Shown piece after piece: positions 17,869 through 27,024 of a stretch of 64,000 nt of DNA (position 1 is its first letter; every line of letters starts with the position of its first letter). A program made the translations under genes and the position numbers. The notes under the pieces are model-generated. The model was not told the origin of the DNA. It worked only from the letters and a program-made list of their open reading frames with translations, and ran no database searches. The DNA comes from Sphingobacterium sp. BN32 (GTDB lineage Bacteria; Bacteroidota; Bacteroidia; Sphingobacteriales; Sphingobacteriaceae), in the NCBI RefSeq assembly GCF_030503615.1, contig NZ_CP129963.1, positions 1,674,001 to 1,738,000 of the forward strand, given 5' to 3'.

Positions 17869-18446
17869 GATCCTGCTCTTCTTAACAATGCTTCCGTATG
17901 CGCGTTTAATACAGTGACCTTTCGTTGAAAATCGCCCTTAAGGCTATGTCTATAAGAAGCCATGAGATTCAATGTCTCATCTATTTCTTCCGGTAAAAGA
18001 TCATTTAGAAACTCTTTTAAACGCTTCGCTATTGTCGGTGACTTGCCGTTGGTCGAAATGCCAATCTTCAGGTTTCCTTTCTGTACGACTGAACCCAGAT
18101 AGAAGTCACATAAATCAGGCTTGTCAGCCACGTTTACCAATAAATTTCTTGTCTTAGCGAGCTGTTTGACCTCCTCATTAAAAACAGGATTGTTCGTTGC
18201 CATAATCAGTAAATCAATGCCTACTAAATCTTGCTCTTCAAAATCGCGTATTTCTAAGGACAAGAACTCATTTGAATTCACAAGAACAGCAATCTCATCA
18301 ATCACATCACGTGCAACAATCTTTACTTTCGCGTTCGGAGAATTGCTAAGCAGGGCTTGCAGCTTTTCCAAACCAACAGCTCCGCCTCCAATCAGCAACG
18401 TATTGATTTGATCCAACTTAACGTATATGGGAAATAAAGTATTCAT
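17865..18446 (-). CDS. Precorrin-2 dehydrogenase / sirohydrochlorin ferrochelatase (Met8/CysG N-terminal type)
   Basis: Converts precorrin-2 to sirohydrochlorin with NAD+ and probably inserts iron to give siroheme, the cofactor of the sulfite reductase encoded two genes upstream. 193 residues. The Rossmann motif GGGAVGLEK lies at 20-28, and NVADKPDLCDFYLGSVV plus ISTNGKSPTIAKRLKEFL are characteristic of the family. It is a stand-alone version of the N-terminal half of CysG; the methyltransferase half is a separate gene 4 bp upstream. Confidence 0.9.
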   Translation of the reverse strand: MNTLFPIYVKLDQINTLLIGGGAVGLEKLQALLSNSPNAKVKIVARDVIDEIAVLVNSNEFLSLEIRDFEEQDLVGIDLLIMATNNPVFNEEVKQLAKTRNLLVNVADKPDLCDFYLGSVVQKGNLKIGISTNGKSPTIAKRLKEFLNDLLPEEIDETLNLMASYRHSLKGDFQRKVTVLNAHTEALLRRAGS

Positions 18447-18450
18447 CGGA

Positions 18451-19233
18451 TTATGCGTTTTGAATGCCTGCTAACTCTTGTTTCACTACCTCAAACTCCT
18501 GATGTTTGGCAACCACTTCGCCCAACACGATAATCGCCGGAACACCAACCAAACTGCGTTCCGCATCTTGGATAATACTGTCGATTCGACCTAATACAAC
18601 CCGTTCATTAGGTAGAGACCCGTTCTGAATCAATGCGATTGGCAAATCCCCTTTACCTTCAGACTGATACAGCGCTACGATCTCGCGTAGCTTCGAAAAA
18701 CCCATTAATACAACAACCGTCGCGTTAGTCTGTACGGCAGAATACAAATCGCTAGATAGACGGCCATCGCTTGTAGAACCTGTAATTACCCAAAAGGACT
18801 CCGATATTCCACGATAAGTCAATGGGATTTGCTGAAGGCCGGTTAATCCAACCGACGACGAAATACCTGGCACCACTGCAGTTTCGATATCGTATTGGCG
18901 AACAAAGTCCAGTTCTTCACCGCCACGCCCGAAGACAAAAGGATCACCTCCTTTTAGCCGAACGACATGGCCATGAGTCAGTGCATAATCAACTAACAAC
19001 TGATTAATATGGTCCTGCGAAGTCGATAAGCGCTCGGCGCGCTTTCCGACATATATTTTTGTGCAATCCTCGCCGGCATATTCCAGCAAGCTTTCGTTGA
19101 CCAATGCGTCATATAAAATAACATCGGCAGAGGCGATTGCACGTATTCCTTTTAAAGTGATAAGGTCTGGATCTCCGGGGCCTGCACCTACTAAAGTTAC
19201 TTTCGGTTTAATTTCTTTCATTCTTCCTTCCAT
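18451..19233 (-). CDS. cobA: Uroporphyrinogen-III C-methyltransferase
   Basis: SAM-dependent methyltransferase that makes precorrin-2 from uroporphyrinogen III, the first committed step to siroheme. 260 residues. VTLVGAGPGDPDLITLKG near the start, the VRLKGGDPFVFGRGGEE loop near 95, and VVPGISS near 118 are the conserved SUMT motifs. It starts 2 bp after the sulfite reductase stop, so supply of cofactor and enzyme is coupled. Confidence 0.94.
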   Translation of the reverse strand: MEGRMKEIKPKVTLVGAGPGDPDLITLKGIRAIASADVILYDALVNESLLEYAGEDCTKIYVGKRAERLSTSQDHINQLLVDYALTHGHVVRLKGGDPFVFGRGGEELDFVRQYDIETAVVPGISSSVGLTGLQQIPLTYRGISESFWVITGSTSDGRLSSDLYSAVQTNATVVVLMGFSKLREIVALYQSEGKGDLPIALIQNGSLPNERVVLGRIDSIIQDAERSLVGVPAIIVLGEVVAKHQEFEVVKQELAGIQNA

Positions 19234-19235
19234 TT

Positions 19236-21341
19236 TTATTGACTAACCGCCTTTAATTCTTCCCTACGTTCCGCTCCTTCTAATCCGAAAGCGGTGGCCT
19301 GCAACAGATATGTTTCCGCAAATTCCTTAGAGGGCTCATACTTATTAATTTGTAAAACACGCTCGCTGAAACTTGTTGGGAAACTAAATAATCCTTCGTT
19401 CACATAGTGCGTATCAAACTCCTGAATAACTGCTGATTGTGTTGATGCATTAACACCTTTGTCTAACAATAAAGCTTTTGCCGTCCATACAAATGAACTG
19501 TAAGCATGGTAGATCGCATCTGCATATTGCCCGTTCTCTAAAGCGAGTCTGGAGAGATCCAATTTCTCTTCAGCTTCCAATAACAAGGTAGCAACCAAGT
19601 CAATGACAACTCCGGCACATTCTCCAACGCCAATTGCTGTCGCAAAGGTCTCTTCATGTCCCCAATCGATGTGTTCATCAGGGGTCAAGGTTGTTAAGTC
19701 GGCAAGCGGCTTCAGCAATCGATAGAAATAGTCTTTCGTTTGCTGATCATAATAATCATGGAAATTTTGCTCTGCTGATTTGTTTGTCTTAAAGTCCGTG
19801 AGCAAGATATCCACAACTTGCAATACACGCTTCGTTGGAACTTTGATAACACGCTCTGCAACACGACCTTTACCATCGCCAATTGTACCTCCAGCTAACA
19901 TCACTTGTGCAGCAGGAATAACGGCGCCGCCAGCCTTTACCGAACTTCCATGAAAGCCAATATGAGCAAGGCCATGTTGGCCGCAAGAATTCATACAGCC
20001 TGAGATCTTGATCTTTAATTGCTGTTCAAAAACAAAGTCGGTATGAAACTCATGTATATAGTTTTCTAAAACTCGAGCCATCTCCGTTGAGTTGGAAATC
20101 CCGAGGTTACACGTATCGGTGCCTGGACAGGTTGTTATATCGGCCGTGCTGTTATGCCCTGGTTTAGCAAAGCCTAAGCTTGCCAATAAATTATAAATAT
20201 GCGGCAAAGATTCTTCACGAACATATTTGAAAAGTAGGTTCTGATCCTGAGTAATACGGATATCATCCGCAATATGCCCACGCAGTCCAGCAACTAATAC
20301 ACGTGCCTTTTCAGTTGGAATATCGCCCGTTTGAATATTCGCATAAACGCCATAATATCCCTTTTGCTTCTGCTCGAAAACATTGGTCTGTTTCCAAATT
20401 TCAAAACCAATCTGATCGAACGCCTGTTCTTCGACCACTTCTCCGGTCGGGGCTGCAGGTTGCTGAATCAGATTTCGATCAACCTTTACCTTTTTGTTTT
20501 TGATCGCCGTCTTTTCTTCTTCTATAAGTGCTAATACCCTTTCTAAACCTAGCTTTTGTATCAGGTATTTAAAACGAGCCTTATTACGGTTATTGCGTTC
20601 TCCATGTCGGTCGAATACACGCAACGTCGCTTCTATATAAGGGATGAAATCATCCTCGGCCAAGAAATCGAAGATTTCATAGGCAAGAATCGGTTGAGCT
20701 CCTAAGCCCCCACCGAGCATCACTTTAAATCCGCGTTGCTCCTCGCCATCTACAACCTTCACTTTCGGAATAAAGCCGAAATCATGTATATAAGAAAATG
20801 CTGAATCCTTATCAGACGATGAAAACGACATCTTGATTTTACGTCCCATTTCCGCACAAACGGGGTTTCTTAAGAAATATTCGAACGTTTTTTGTGCATA
20901 CGGTGACACATCAAACAGTTCTTCAGGATCAATGCCAGCAGTTGCTGAAGCAGTCACATTACGGACTGTGTTTCCGCACGCCTCACGTAGCGTAATATCA
21001 TCTTTCGCTAGCTTTGCCCATAATTCTGGAGTTTTGTCCAAACTAACAAAGTGTATCTGTATATCCTGGCGGGTCGTTAAATGCAGATTCTTGCTCGCAT
21101 ACTCATCAGAGATATCAGTAATCTTCAACAATTGCTTGAATGTAACCTTGCCAAAGGGTAGCTTAATCCGCACCATCTGGACCCCCGGCTGACGTTGTCC
21201 ATACACTCCCCTCGCTAATCTTAAGGAGCGGAATTTCTCATCTGGGATCTCCCCTTTCCGAAAACTCCTGATCTTTCTCTCCAGCTCGATTATCTCTTGC
21301 TCAACGACTGGATTCTCTAATTCCGTACGAAAACTCTGCAT
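19236..21341 (-). CDS. Ferredoxin-type sulfite reductase hemoprotein with a C-terminal HEPN-like domain
   Basis: Reduces sulfite to sulfide with six electrons at a siroheme-[4Fe-4S] centre. 701 residues. The two-fold repeated nitrite/sulfite reductase core covers about 1-560. Cluster and siroheme ligands are C405-x5-C411 and C449-x3-C453. No CysJ flavoprotein gene is present, so ferredoxin is the likely donor. Residues about 585-695 (SRLALENGQYADAIYHAYSS and WTAKALL) look like a HEPN helical bundle. The R-x4-6-H motif of HEPN ribonucleases is not visible, so an RNase role is unlikely. It is the first gene of the operon; nitrite reduction is an alternative that the cysDNH context argues against. 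Confidence 0.9.
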   Translation of the reverse strand: MQSFRTELENPVVEQEIIELERKIRSFRKGEIPDEKFRSLRLARGVYGQRQPGVQMVRIKLPFGKVTFKQLLKITDISDEYASKNLHLTTRQDIQIHFVSLDKTPELWAKLAKDDITLREACGNTVRNVTASATAGIDPEELFDVSPYAQKTFEYFLRNPVCAEMGRKIKMSFSSSDKDSAFSYIHDFGFIPKVKVVDGEEQRGFKVMLGGGLGAQPILAYEIFDFLAEDDFIPYIEATLRVFDRHGERNNRNKARFKYLIQKLGLERVLALIEEEKTAIKNKKVKVDRNLIQQPAAPTGEVVEEQAFDQIGFEIWKQTNVFEQKQKGYYGVYANIQTGDIPTEKARVLVAGLRGHIADDIRITQDQNLLFKYVREESLPHIYNLLASLGFAKPGHNSTADITTCPGTDTCNLGISNSTEMARVLENYIHEFHTDFVFEQQLKIKISGCMNSCGQHGLAHIGFHGSSVKAGGAVIPAAQVMLAGGTIGDGKGRVAERVIKVPTKRVLQVVDILLTDFKTNKSAEQNFHDYYDQQTKDYFYRLLKPLADLTTLTPDEHIDWGHEETFATAIGVGECAGVVIDLVATLLLEAEEKLDLSRLALENGQYADAIYHAYSSFVWTAKALLLDKGVNASTQSAVIQEFDTHYVNEGLFSFPTSFSERVLQINKYEPSKEFAETYLLQATAFGLEGAERREELKAVSQ

Positions 21342-21415
21342 GTTTAACCTAGTTAGTATTATTAATAATTCAACAACATCAACCTTATATTATAGTATTG
21401 TTAAGGTTCGATGGA

Positions 21416-21423
21416 CAAATGTA
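21416..21423 (-). promoter_or_regulatory. -7 box for the sulfate assimilation operon
   Basis: Minus-strand TACATTTG fits the Bacteroidota -7 consensus TAnnTTTG. It implies a leader of about 70 nt before the sulfite reductase ATG. No good -33 TTTG is present at 19-22 bp. Confidence 0.4.
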
Positions 21424-21467
21424 TAAATTTTCTGTAAAAATAATATATAATATCTAGTGATTTAGTA

Positions 21468-21475
21468 TATATTTG
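21468..21475 (+). promoter_or_regulatory. -7 box for the pst operon
   Basis: TATATTTG fits TAnnTTTG and would give a leader of about 30 nt before pstS. The -33 region is AT-rich without a clear TTTG, as expected if an activator is needed. Confidence 0.45.
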
Positions 21476-21511
21476 TAGAAATAATTACGAAACACACTTT
21501 TAAGCAAGTCT

Positions 21512-22507
21512 ATGAAGCTTCACAAATCATTGTCCATCAGCATTTTATCAGCACTTCTGTTGAGCAGTTGCGCGCCGAAGGTTTCTGAGGGCTATGATTC
21601 GGAGCGTGGATATGTTGGTAATATTTCTATATCCGGAGCCTTTGCACTCTACCCTTTAGCGGTACTATGGAGCGAAGATTTCAAGAAGGAAAATCCGGAC
21701 GTTCGCTTTAATATTTCCGCTGGCGGTGCAGGTAAAGGCATAGCAGATGTCTTAACGAATATGGTTGATATCGGTTTAGTTTCTCGCGATCTACATGCGC
21801 AGGAATTAGAGAAAGGTGCTTATCCTGTCCTCGTTGCAAACGATGCTGTTATTGGAACGATCAATACTGAGCATCCGAATTATCAGCTTATTAAAGAGCG
21901 CGGACTTACTCAGGAAGAATTGAAACACATCTTTTTGGGAGGACATTATAAGTTATGGTCGGATATCGACCCGCGTTTTGTTGCTGAACCTCTGCAAGTA
22001 TATGTGCGTTCGGATGCTGCAGGAGCGGCGGAAACATGGGCGAAATTCTTTAAAGCCAATCAAGAAGATTTAAAAGGAATAGGAATCTTTGGCGACCCTG
22101 GACTTGCCCAAGCTATTAAAGACAATAAGCTAGCCATTGGGTTCAATAACATCAATTATGTATACGACTTAAAATCGAAGAAAACCAGCGCACAGATTGC
22201 CGCCTTGCCTATTGACCTGAACAAAAATGGCAAAATCGATCAGGATGAGAACTTCTACGATAATATCGACGAACTGACGAGCGCTGTTGCTCAGCAAAAA
22301 TATCCGTCGCCCCCCGCACGCGAGCTCATGTTCGTCGTTCGTAATGATCAGCAAACAAGGCTTCTGAAAGCATTTATCGAGTTCGTACTGCAGGAAAAAC
22401 AGCAGGCTTACCTGTTAGAAAATGGTTATGTGCCGCTGGAAAAAGACATAATAGCACAACAATTACAAAAATTAAGCATTGGTGATAAACAGATTAGTAA
22501 AAGATAG
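21512..22507 (+). CDS. pstS: Phosphate ABC transporter substrate-binding lipoprotein
   Basis: Periplasmic phosphate-binding protein, anchored as a lipoprotein. The signal peptide ends in the lipobox LLSSC with Cys20. The PstS fold follows, with the phosphate-contacting segment SISGAFALYPLA near 40, SAGGAGKGIADV near 70 and GLVSRD near 90. 331 residues, normal length. It heads pstSCAB. No phoU, phoR or phoB lies in the cluster, so control by phosphate would act from elsewhere. Confidence 0.9.
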   Translation: MKLHKSLSISILSALLLSSCAPKVSEGYDSERGYVGNISISGAFALYPLAVLWSEDFKKENPDVRFNISAGGAGKGIADVLTNMVDIGLVSRDLHAQELEKGAYPVLVANDAVIGTINTEHPNYQLIKERGLTQEELKHIFLGGHYKLWSDIDPRFVAEPLQVYVRSDAAGAAETWAKFFKANQEDLKGIGIFGDPGLAQAIKDNKLAIGFNNINYVYDLKSKKTSAQIAALPIDLNKNGKIDQDENFYDNIDELTSAVAQQKYPSPPARELMFVVRNDQQTRLLKAFIEFVLQEKQQAYLLENGYVPLEKDIIAQQLQKLSIGDKQISKR

Positions 22508-23369
22508 GATAGCGCAGCGGCTATCCGCAGGATTATTGGGGATCACCAGCTTAGTCATCGTACTTATCGTCGTTGGCTTAGTATGGAAGGCAACTCCACT
22601 TTTAACAGAATTCTCGTTATGGGGGGTTGTGACCGAGAGTGTTTGGGCACCACTAAAAGGTGAATTCGGTTTTCTTTCTTTTATACTAGGCACGATTTGG
22701 GTGACACTATTATCCTTACTAATCGCTGTTCCGCTATGTATACTCGCCTCGGTCTATCTAGTAGAATATGCATCAGATCGCTTGCGAAATATGGTATTGC
22801 CTTTGGTCAATGTGCTGGCGGCTATTCCACCGGTACTCTATGGTGTTTGGGGCGTATTATTTGTAGTTCCTTTATTGGGCAATTATATAGCGCCCATATT
22901 TGGTGTTAGCACGACGGGCTATTCGGTTTTTGCGGGCGGTATTGTTCTGGCGGTGATGATCTTTCCAATCATGGTCAGCATCATGGTGGAGGTTTTGAAC
23001 ACGATTCCGTATGAGCTACGTGCCGTTTCTTTAAGTCTTGGTGCGACGCGCTGGGAAACGATCAAACATGTCGTACTAAAAAAAGCAAAACCTGGAATTT
23101 TTGCAGCAGTGGTCTTGGCCATCTCCCGCGCATTTGGCGAAACGGTCGCCGTATTGATGGTCTGCGGAAATATCCCGCAAATTCCTAAATCAATCTTCGA
23201 CGCCGGATATCCCATTCCCGCTCTGATAGCAAATAATTTCGGCGAAATGATGTCCATTCCGCTATATGACTCGGCTTTGATGTTTGCAGCACTATTGCTA
23301 TTTGTCATCATCTTTGGCTTTAATCTGATTTCGAGATTGATATTAAATAAACTGGAGGCAAAATATTAA
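22482..23369 (+). CDS. pstC: Phosphate ABC transporter permease PstC
   Basis: Inner membrane permease of the high-affinity phosphate importer. About 295 residues with six membrane segments and the EAA-like loop SLSLGATRWETIKHVVL that contacts PstB. The start is uncertain: the frame overlaps pstS by about 26 bp whether GTG at 22482 or TTG at 22479 is used, and no ATG fits before the first membrane segment. The overlap suggests coupling. Confidence 0.9.
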   Translation: MINRLVKDRIAQRLSAGLLGITSLVIVLIVVGLVWKATPLLTEFSLWGVVTESVWAPLKGEFGFLSFILGTIWVTLLSLLIAVPLCILASVYLVEYASDRLRNMVLPLVNVLAAIPPVLYGVWGVLFVVPLLGNYIAPIFGVSTTGYSVFAGGIVLAVMIFPIMVSIMVEVLNTIPYELRAVSLSLGATRWETIKHVVLKKAKPGIFAAVVLAISRAFGETVAVLMVCGNIPQIPKSIFDAGYPIPALIANNFGEMMSIPLYDSALMFAALLLFVIIFGFNLISRLILNKLEAKY

Positions 23370-23370
23370 C

Positions 23371-24225
23371 ATGAGGAATGTAAAATCTAGACTGTTTCAA
23401 GAGAAGCTTGCCAAAGTGTTTATGCAGCTTTCCGGTATCATCATCACCGGCTCTTTATTTTTCATCGTAGGCACTATACTCTACAAAGGTTTGCCCTATT
23501 TATCCTGGGACATGATTAGCAAGGTGCCGCAAGGTGGATTTTATATTGGAAAGGAAGGTGGAATTCTAAATGCAATCTTGGGATCACTTTACCTGGCTAG
23601 TGCCTCAACTTTGCTCGCGACACTGATCGGAATACCTATTGCGCTCTACCTGAATATCTATGTTAAGAAAGGTTCTTCCCTCGCGCGTAGCGCTAAACTA
23701 TTGTTTGACGTGTTGTTCGGCATCCCTTCCATTGTCTATGGAGCGATAGCCTTCAGTATTATGGTATTCTTAGGGATTAGAGCGTCCTTGCTCGGGGGTA
23801 TTATCACCATTACTTTGCTTACTATTCCTATCGTTGTGAGGACCTTAGATGAGCTTATCTCGACAATACCTCAAGATTTAAAACATGTTACGGCCTCTCT
23901 TGGGGCAACTCGTTTGGAAACAGCCCGTGTCATGATTAAATATATAAAACCAGGGCTTTTTACAGCGGTGCTATTGGCATTTGGACGTGCTATTGGCGAT
24001 GTTGCCGGTGTTCTGTTAACCACGGGTTTCAGCGATAATTTACCAAAATATATCGACGAGCCGACCGCGACACTGCCGCTAGCGATATTCTTCCAGCTGA
24101 GCAGCCCTATCCCGGAAGTGCAAGGCCGCGCGTATGCCTCCGCATTAGTATTAACTATCATTATCTTAATCATCGTTTTATGCTCACATATCCTAGCGTC
24201 GAAGCAGAAAAAGCACAAGATCTAA
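23371..24225 (+). CDS. pstA: Phosphate ABC transporter permease PstA
   Basis: Second permease subunit, 284 residues, six membrane segments. GGIITITLLTIPIVVRTLDE and the EAA loop ASLGATRLETARVMIK are diagnostic. The ATG follows the pstC stop by one base. Its 3' end overlaps pstB by 46 bp. Confidence 0.93.
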   Translation: MRNVKSRLFQEKLAKVFMQLSGIIITGSLFFIVGTILYKGLPYLSWDMISKVPQGGFYIGKEGGILNAILGSLYLASASTLLATLIGIPIALYLNIYVKKGSSLARSAKLLFDVLFGIPSIVYGAIAFSIMVFLGIRASLLGGIITITLLTIPIVVRTLDELISTIPQDLKHVTASLGATRLETARVMIKYIKPGLFTAVLLAFGRAIGDVAGVLLTTGFSDNLPKYIDEPTATLPLAIFFQLSSPIPEVQGRAYASALVLTIIILIIVLCSHILASKQKKHKI

Positions 24226-24989
24226 GCCGTATCGTCCTTCCAAAGATTCAGATCAAGGATTTGAACGTTACGGTAGAGGGAAAACAGATTCTGAAGAATA
24301 TCAGTCTTGATATCCCAAATAATTCGATTACCTCGATTATAGGTCCGTCTGGCTGCGGAAAAACGACGCTATTGAAAACTTTGAACCGACTGCTAGACGA
24401 TCAGAAAGACGTGGAAGTAACAGGCTCTGTTTTGGTTAATAATGAGGATATCTATGCGCCTGGTGCAGAAGTGACTCACATCCGTAAAAAAATGGGATTG
24501 CTTTCCCAAAAGCCATTTCCATTACCGATGTCCATATTTGATAACATAGCTTACGGACCAAAAATCCACGGTATTCGAGATAAAAAGACTTTAAAAGCGA
24601 TTGTTGAACAGCAATTGGTTAACGTAGGTTTATGGGATGAGGTAAAAGATCGTTTGGATGCTTCTGCGACACGTTTATCTATCGGACAGCAACAACGGCT
24701 ATGCTTGGCACGCGGACTTGCTGTGGAGCCTGAAATCATCTTAGGCGACGAGTCTACCTCCGCCTTAGATCCCATTTCAACACAAACAATTGAAAATTTA
24801 CTGATTCAACTTAAAGAAGATTATACCATTGTCTTAGTAACCCATATCCTACGCCAGGCCCGTAGAGTGTCTGACTATATCCTTTTCTTATATAACGGTG
24901 AAATCATCGAGTTCGGAAAAACAGAGGATGTTTTACTCAATCCACAAAACGAAATAACCAAACAATACGTGAAGGGTTATATTTCTTAA
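24180..24989 (+). CDS. pstB: Phosphate ABC transporter ATP-binding protein PstB
   Basis: Energises phosphate import. 269 residues. Walker A GPSGCGKTT near 57, PstB-specific MGLLSQKPFPLPMSIFDNIAYG, and the Walker B region ILGDESTSALDP. Two small departures from consensus are seen: the signature reads LSIGQQQR rather than LSGGQQQR, and the residue after the Walker B glutamate is Ser rather than Pro. Both are tolerated in ABC ATPases. The last gene of the operon. Confidence 0.94.
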   Translation: MLTYPSVEAEKAQDLSRIVLPKIQIKDLNVTVEGKQILKNISLDIPNNSITSIIGPSGCGKTTLLKTLNRLLDDQKDVEVTGSVLVNNEDIYAPGAEVTHIRKKMGLLSQKPFPLPMSIFDNIAYGPKIHGIRDKKTLKAIVEQQLVNVGLWDEVKDRLDASATRLSIGQQQRLCLARGLAVEPEIILGDESTSALDPISTQTIENLLIQLKEDYTIVLVTHILRQARRVSDYILFLYNGEIIEFGKTEDVLLNPQNEITKQYVKGYIS

Positions 24990-25054
24990 TTTGGCAATTA
25001 ATAATTCATATATTCAAAACGAAGGGGATGCTCGCTTGAACATTCCCTCTCTAT

Positions 25055-26551
25055 TTAAGATCTTGTTTCGTTTTCAGGTCCTTCTTCGATAACCTCTGCG
25101 ATTTCCTTGATTCCGTCTTCGTCAGAATCCACACGGAAAGGCGCTGCTTCGTCAAATTCACCTTCCCATTTCGCTACCACAACCGTCGCTAAACAGTTAC
25201 CAATAACGTTCACCGATGTTCTAGCCATATCCATCAACTCATCAATACCTAAGATCGCTGCGATCACGAATACCGGCAATCCAAACTGATCCGCCGTAGC
25301 AATCAGTACGATTAAAGATGCTCTAGGAACAGCGGCAACACCTTTAGAAGTAATCATTAAGGTAAAGGCAATCGCCAATTGCTGTCCAAAAGACAAATCA
25401 ATACCGGCTGCTTGCGCAACGAAAATCGATGCTAAGGACAAGTAAAGCGAAGTTCCATCGAGGTTAAAGCTATATCCCGTCGGGATAACGAAAGAAACAA
25501 TTCGACGCGGAACCCCAAATTTCTCCATTGCGCTCATCGCTTTCGGAAGCGCAGCATCCGAGCTAGTCGTCGCAAAGGCAATAGAAACAGGTTCTTTTAT
25601 CGCATTAACAAATTGTTTTACAGGTACTTTTAAATACAATGCCACCGGTAGCAAAACCACCAGTAAGAACATGATTAAGGCTAGGTAAAGGGTTGCCAAA
25701 AGCATGAATAGGTTTTTAAGGATATCGACCCCTAGGTGTCCAACCGTATAAGCCATCGCTGCACCCACACCAATTGGCGCGAAAAGCATCACCAAATTGG
25801 TGAATTTGAACATGGCTTCCGATAAACTCTCCGTGAAATCGACGAGCGGCTTTCGCTTTTTCTCTTCGACCATCGCTAAGCCGATACCAAAGATTACCGC
25901 AAAAACTACAATCTGTAATACTTTATTCTCATAAATAGACTTCACGATATTCTCAGGGAATGTGTCTCTAAAGAATGTCGTGAACTTAAATAACCAATGT
26001 GCACTTTCGTCGATATGCTCTAAAGCCACCTTATCGGCTTCCGAAACGGCCGAAGTTGTTGGAAGCTCTTCATGTGGCATGTGTTCAATATCAATACCGA
26101 CACCCGCCTGTGTTAGGTTGATTGCCGCCAAACCGATGAAGATCGCACAAGTTGTCGCTAAGAAAAAGTATAGCATGGATTTCCAAGCCATACGCCCTAC
26201 CTGCTTCAAATCGGAGTGTCCAGCAATACCAAATACCAAAGTCGAGAAGAGAATTGGCCCAACAATAGTTTTCACGAGCTTGATAAAGCCTTGACTTAAA
26301 GGTTGTAATGCACGTGCAGCATTCGGTAAATCAAGACCGATAAAGATACCAAGGATCATACAAGTCAAAATCCATGTGGTAAGATTTCGACGAACCAAGG
26401 CATTCATAACCAATACGGCAGCAGTAACCCAACGTACCACAACCATAACCGTAGCCGGAACAGCAACAATGTTAAATTCGTATAGTAAGGTGATAATAGA
26501 GGCTATCGCAATGGTTATTAATAGAATATATCCCGTTGTTTTTTTAGACAT
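25055..26551 (-). CDS. Dicarboxylate/amino acid:cation symporter (DAACS family)
   Basis: Inner membrane carrier importing C4-dicarboxylates or glutamate/aspartate with Na+ or H+. 498 residues. The hairpin serine motif TTSSDAALP, the NLDGTSLY motif and the MDMARTSVNVIGN segment are the conserved substrate and cation site of the GltP/DctA family. Two extra N-terminal membrane segments and an acidic C-terminal tail (EDGIKEIAEVIEEGPENE) are present. Substrate cannot be settled by eye. A good promoter lies 51 bp upstream. It is monocistronic. Confidence 0.92.
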   Translation of the reverse strand: MSKKTTGYILLITIAIASIITLLYEFNIVAVPATVMVVVRWVTAAVLVMNALVRRNLTTWILTCMILGIFIGLDLPNAARALQPLSQGFIKLVKTIVGPILFSTLVFGIAGHSDLKQVGRMAWKSMLYFFLATTCAIFIGLAAINLTQAGVGIDIEHMPHEELPTTSAVSEADKVALEHIDESAHWLFKFTTFFRDTFPENIVKSIYENKVLQIVVFAVIFGIGLAMVEEKKRKPLVDFTESLSEAMFKFTNLVMLFAPIGVGAAMAYTVGHLGVDILKNLFMLLATLYLALIMFLLVVLLPVALYLKVPVKQFVNAIKEPVSIAFATTSSDAALPKAMSAMEKFGVPRRIVSFVIPTGYSFNLDGTSLYLSLASIFVAQAAGIDLSFGQQLAIAFTLMITSKGVAAVPRASLIVLIATADQFGLPVFVIAAILGIDELMDMARTSVNVIGNCLATVVVAKWEGEFDEAAPFRVDSDEDGIKEIAEVIEEGPENETRS

Positions 26552-26601
26552 GTAGTTAATTTAGGGGTTATGTTATTCGTTATTTTCAATTTTCCGCCTG
26601 A

Positions 26602-26632
26602 CAAAAATAAAAAAATAGCACTGTAAAGCAAA
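26602..26632 (-). promoter_or_regulatory. Bacteroidota-type promoter of the symporter gene
   Basis: On the minus strand TTTG (complement of 26629-26632), a 19-bp spacer and TATTTTTG (complement of 26602-26609). Both boxes match the housekeeping consensus TTTG-N19-21-TAnnTTTG, with a leader of about 45 nt. This is the best promoter match in the window. Confidence 0.7.
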
Positions 26633-26760
26633 TAATTTAGGGAAATGGACAGCCCTGCCTGAGAGAATAGGTTTGGTAAGTAGTTGAGGTCTAGTTTGTT
26701 TTAAGCCTTTGTCTAAACAGGATGGGAAAGTCGGTTTTGAGCGGTTGGTAAGTGTTTTGT

Positions 26761-26958
26761 CTTGAACCAGGAAAGGAAGGATGTAGGGATTGGCAGGATC
26801 ATGCGGAAAGGAAAAATTGTCTTGAACCAGGAAAGAAAGGATATAAGGATTTACAGGATCATGCGGAAAGGAAAAATTGTCTTGAACCAGGAAAGAAAGG
26901 ATATAAGGATTTACAGGATCCTGGTTATCTTTAATTCCTTCCTTTCTTGGTTCAAAAC
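26761..26958. repeat. Family B repeat expanded as three 60-bp tandem units with a closing inverted arm
   Basis: Three head-to-tail 60-bp units begin at 26761, 26821 and 26881, each starting CTTGAACCAGGAAAG. Units 2 and 3 match through GGATTTACAGGATC; the first two end in ATGCGGAAAGGAAAAATTGT. The third runs instead into CTGGTTATC and a closing arm CCTTCCTTTCTTGGTTCAA, making a palindrome with its own start. The period is a multiple of three and stays open in two frames, but the peptides are low-complexity and unlikely to be real. Confidence 0.85.
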
Positions 26959-27024
26959 TAAGGAAACAATAAGACTGCCGTATAGTTCATCATCAACTCC
27001 TTAGCAAATCACTACCATTTCACT

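Noticed and set aside
19236-19560. HEPN ribonuclease toxin function for the sulfite reductase tail
   Set aside because: The R-x4-6-H catalytic motif is not visible and the domain is fused to a metabolic enzyme in its own operon.
26761-26940. Possible CRISPR array
   Set aside because: The 60-bp units are repeated whole with no unique spacers, and there are no cas genes.
26762-27004. Open plus-strand frames across the 60-bp tandem repeats
   Set aside because: They exist because the period is divisible by three. The peptides are plain translations of a non-coding repeat found elsewhere in other frames and orientations.
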